Source: Thermoleophilia bacterium (lineage in GTDB: Bacteria > Actinomycetota > Thermoleophilia > Gaiellales > Gaiellaceae). Taken from it: a stretch of DNA of 5,367 bases. The DNA is taken from positions 1-5,367 of the forward strand of contig JABFWJ010000235.1 in NCBI GenBank assembly GCA_013362295.1, given 5' to 3'. The position numbers were made by a program, and so were the translations under genes. Shown in pieces: positions 4,037 to 5,367 of this stretch (position 1 is the stretch's first letter; every line of letters starts with the position of its first letter). The notes under the pieces are model-generated. The model searched no databases and was not told where the DNA came from. It saw only the letters and a list, made by a program, of their open reading frames with translations.

Positions 4037-5367
4037 ATGAAAGCCGAAGCGATCAACCGCGCGCGGACGCATCGCGCACACCGGCCGCACCCGCAGCTCG
4101 CTCCCGGCGCCGAGCTGATCGGCGAGTACCGCGGCTCCGGCTTCCGCGAGACGCCGTACATCATCCGCCGCGCGGATGGGCGCGTCCTGCAGCTGACCCG
4201 GCTGCTGTACCTCGTCGCCGGCTCGTGCGACGGCGAGCGCGACCACGCGGGCATCGCCGACGAGGTGAGCGGCGCCTATGGGCGCCGAATCAGCGCGGCG
4301 AACGTCGCGTACCTGATCGAGCAGAAGCTGCAGCCGCTCGGCGTCCTCGGCGACGGCCCGACGGGCGATGAGCGCGCGCCGGGGGGCCCGCTCGCACTCA
4401 CCATGCGCTCGGCCGTCGTCCCGCCGGCCGTGGTCCGGCCGCTGGCCGCGCTCCTACGGCCGCTGTTCGCGCCCCTGCTCGTGGGCGCCGCGATTGCGTG
4501 GCTCGTCGCGATCGACGTCTGGCTCTTCCATCACGGCTTGCACGGCGCGATCGTCGAGTTGTTCTCGCGGCCGGCGCTTCTGCTGCTCCTGTTCGCGCTG
4601 ATGATCGCGTCGACCGCTTTCCACGAGCTCGGCCACGCCGCGGCTTGCCGGTACGGCGGCGCGCGACCCGGCGCGATGGGGGTCGGTCTCTACTTCGTCT
4701 GGCCCGCCTTCTACACCGACGTGACCGACGCGTATCGGCTGGATCGCGTCGGGCGGCTGCGGACCGACCTCGGCGGTGTCTACTTCAACGCGCTCTTCGC
4801 GCTCGGTGCGGCGGCCGCGTACTTCCGGACGGGCTTCGAGCCGCTGCTCCTCGTCGTCGCATTCGAGCAGGTGCAGATCATGAATCAGCTCGTTCCGTGG
4901 GGACGCTTCGACGGGTACTACGTGCTCACCGACCTCACGGGCGTGCCGGACATCCTCTCCCGGCTCCGGCCCGTCCTGCTCAGCCTGATCCCGGACCGCG
5001 CGCCGGAGCCGCGCGTGGCCGAGCTGAAGCCTTGGGTCCGCGTCGTCGTCAGCGCGTACGTGCTCACCCTCTTCCCCGCCATGCTCCTGCTGCTCGCCCT
5101 GATCGCACGGAGCGTTCCGCATCTCCTGGCCTTCGCGAACCTGTCGCTCCGCATGCAGAGCGTTCGCATCGGCGCCGCGCTCGCGCACCGCGATCTGACG
5201 ACACTGACCTTGTCGGTGCTCCAGATCCTCGTGCTGCTGCTGACGCTCGCAGCCGTCGCGCTGACGCTCGGCCGTACCGCGCTGGCCGCGACGCGCATCG
5301 TGTCGCGGCCGCTGCGCAAGCACCGCCGCGCGCGCAGGCTCGCGGTCGCAGCAGCGGCGATCGCGGC
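4037..5367 (+). CDS. M50/SpoIVFB-YydH-type membrane zinc metalloprotease-like protein with N-terminal winged-helix region, partial at 3' end
   Basis: The frame is open from ATG 4037 to the window end (443 codons), so the C-terminus is missing. Residues about 35-108 form a soluble domain with PYIIRRADGRVLQLTRLLY, then the CDGERDHAGIADEVS helices and YLIEQKLQPLGVL, like the winged-helix/PqqD-like front of 'peptide zinc metalloprotease' proteins. Membrane segments are likely near 143-164, 180-195, 211-227, 246-263, 268-286, 333-358, 388-411 and after 431. The zinc motif is HELGH (H196, E197, H200) at the end of the second segment; YTDVTDAYRLDRVGRLRTDL (226-245) and MNQLVPWGRFDGYYVL (282-297, with D292 as third ligand candidate) complete the family signature. 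The catalytic residues look intact. YydH of the Bacillus yyd peptide system is a relative by type. Here it probably cleaves or exports the two peptides encoded just upstream; a HlyD-like or other C-terminal part could follow. It lies 88 nt after peptide 2 and is likely in the same transcript. Confidence 0.88.
   Translation, partial: MKAEAINRARTHRAHRPHPQLAPGAELIGEYRGSGFRETPYIIRRADGRVLQLTRLLYLVAGSCDGERDHAGIADEVSGAYGRRISAANVAYLIEQKLQPLGVLGDGPTGDERAPGGPLALTMRSAVVPPAVVRPLAALLRPLFAPLLVGAAIAWLVAIDVWLFHHGLHGAIVELFSRPALLLLLFALMIASTAFHELGHAAACRYGGARPGAMGVGLYFVWPAFYTDVTDAYRLDRVGRLRTDLGGVYFNALFALGAAAAYFRTGFEPLLLVVAFEQVQIMNQLVPWGRFDGYYVLTDLTGVPDILSRLRPVLLSLIPDRAPEPRVAELKPWVRVVVSAYVLTLFPAMLLLLALIARSVPHLLAFANLSLRMQSVRIGAALAHRDLTTLTLSVLQILVLLLTLAAVALTLGRTALAATRIVSRPLRKHRRARRLAVAAAAIA

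Noticed and set aside
3313..4254. Minus-strand open frame (313 codons) across the peptide genes
   Set aside because: It runs through the divergent promoter, the palindrome, the hairpin and two ribosome sites, and its product has no recognisable features; the conserved paralogous peptides on the plus strand explain the region.
4454..5323. Long minus-strand open frame (289 codons) opposite the M50 gene
   Set aside because: Its product is a low-complexity Arg/Glu/Gln-rich string, the usual antisense shadow of a GC-rich gene; the plus frame has HELGH, FDGYY and membrane segments.

Overview
The window is a GC-rich bacterial segment with strong G/C third-position codon bias. It holds two divergently arranged modules around a TetR-family regulator. 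Gene content (a stressosome rsbR-S-T set, a GC-rich TetR, small 'ELxxxxLExxxxExLPxR' peptides and a multispanning M50 metalloprotease-like protein) suggests a high-GC Gram-positive, possibly an actinobacterium of the Thermoleophilia type. That placement is inference from gene style; no rRNA or other taxonomic marker is present.

Minus strand, read right to left: a TetR-family repressor (3415-2837); then, after 41 bases, a tightly packed stressosome/partner-switching operon. The operon runs rsbR-like co-antagonist (2795-1911), rsbS-like STAS antagonist (1900-1526), rsbT-like switch kinase (1542-1090), rsbX-like PP2C/SpoIIE phosphatase (1093-482) and a partial gene leaving the left edge (485 to <1). 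The last gene begins with an RsbU-type RsbT-binding domain followed by the start of a GAF-like domain. Junctions are 10 nt, a 17-nt overlap, and two ATGA overlaps, so the set is probably co-transcribed and translationally coupled. The expected logic is: signal sensed by RsbR/RsbS complexes, RsbT phosphorylates the STAS proteins and is released, RsbT engages the RsbU-like N-domain of the last gene, and the RsbX-like phosphatase resets the complex.

Plus strand: after an 86-nt divergent promoter region carrying a 20-bp imperfect palindrome (the likely TetR operator) come two tandem paralogous small peptides (77 and 63 aa, 75% identical over 48 residues). Next is an 88-nt spacer with a very strong 15-bp hairpin. 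Then comes a long open frame from 4037 past the right edge, encoding a membrane protein with HELGH and FDGYY motifs (M50/SpoIVFB-YydH type) and an N-terminal soluble winged-helix/PqqD-like region. This looks like a ribosomally synthesised peptide system: two precursor-like peptides with conserved leader and core, a dedicated membrane metalloprotease-like partner, and control by the divergent TetR. No other modifying enzyme is visible in the window, so the RiPP assignment is a hypothesis. It is the most interesting element here.

There is no gene-free stretch longer than 300 bases. No tRNA, rRNA, CRISPR or insertion sequence was seen.
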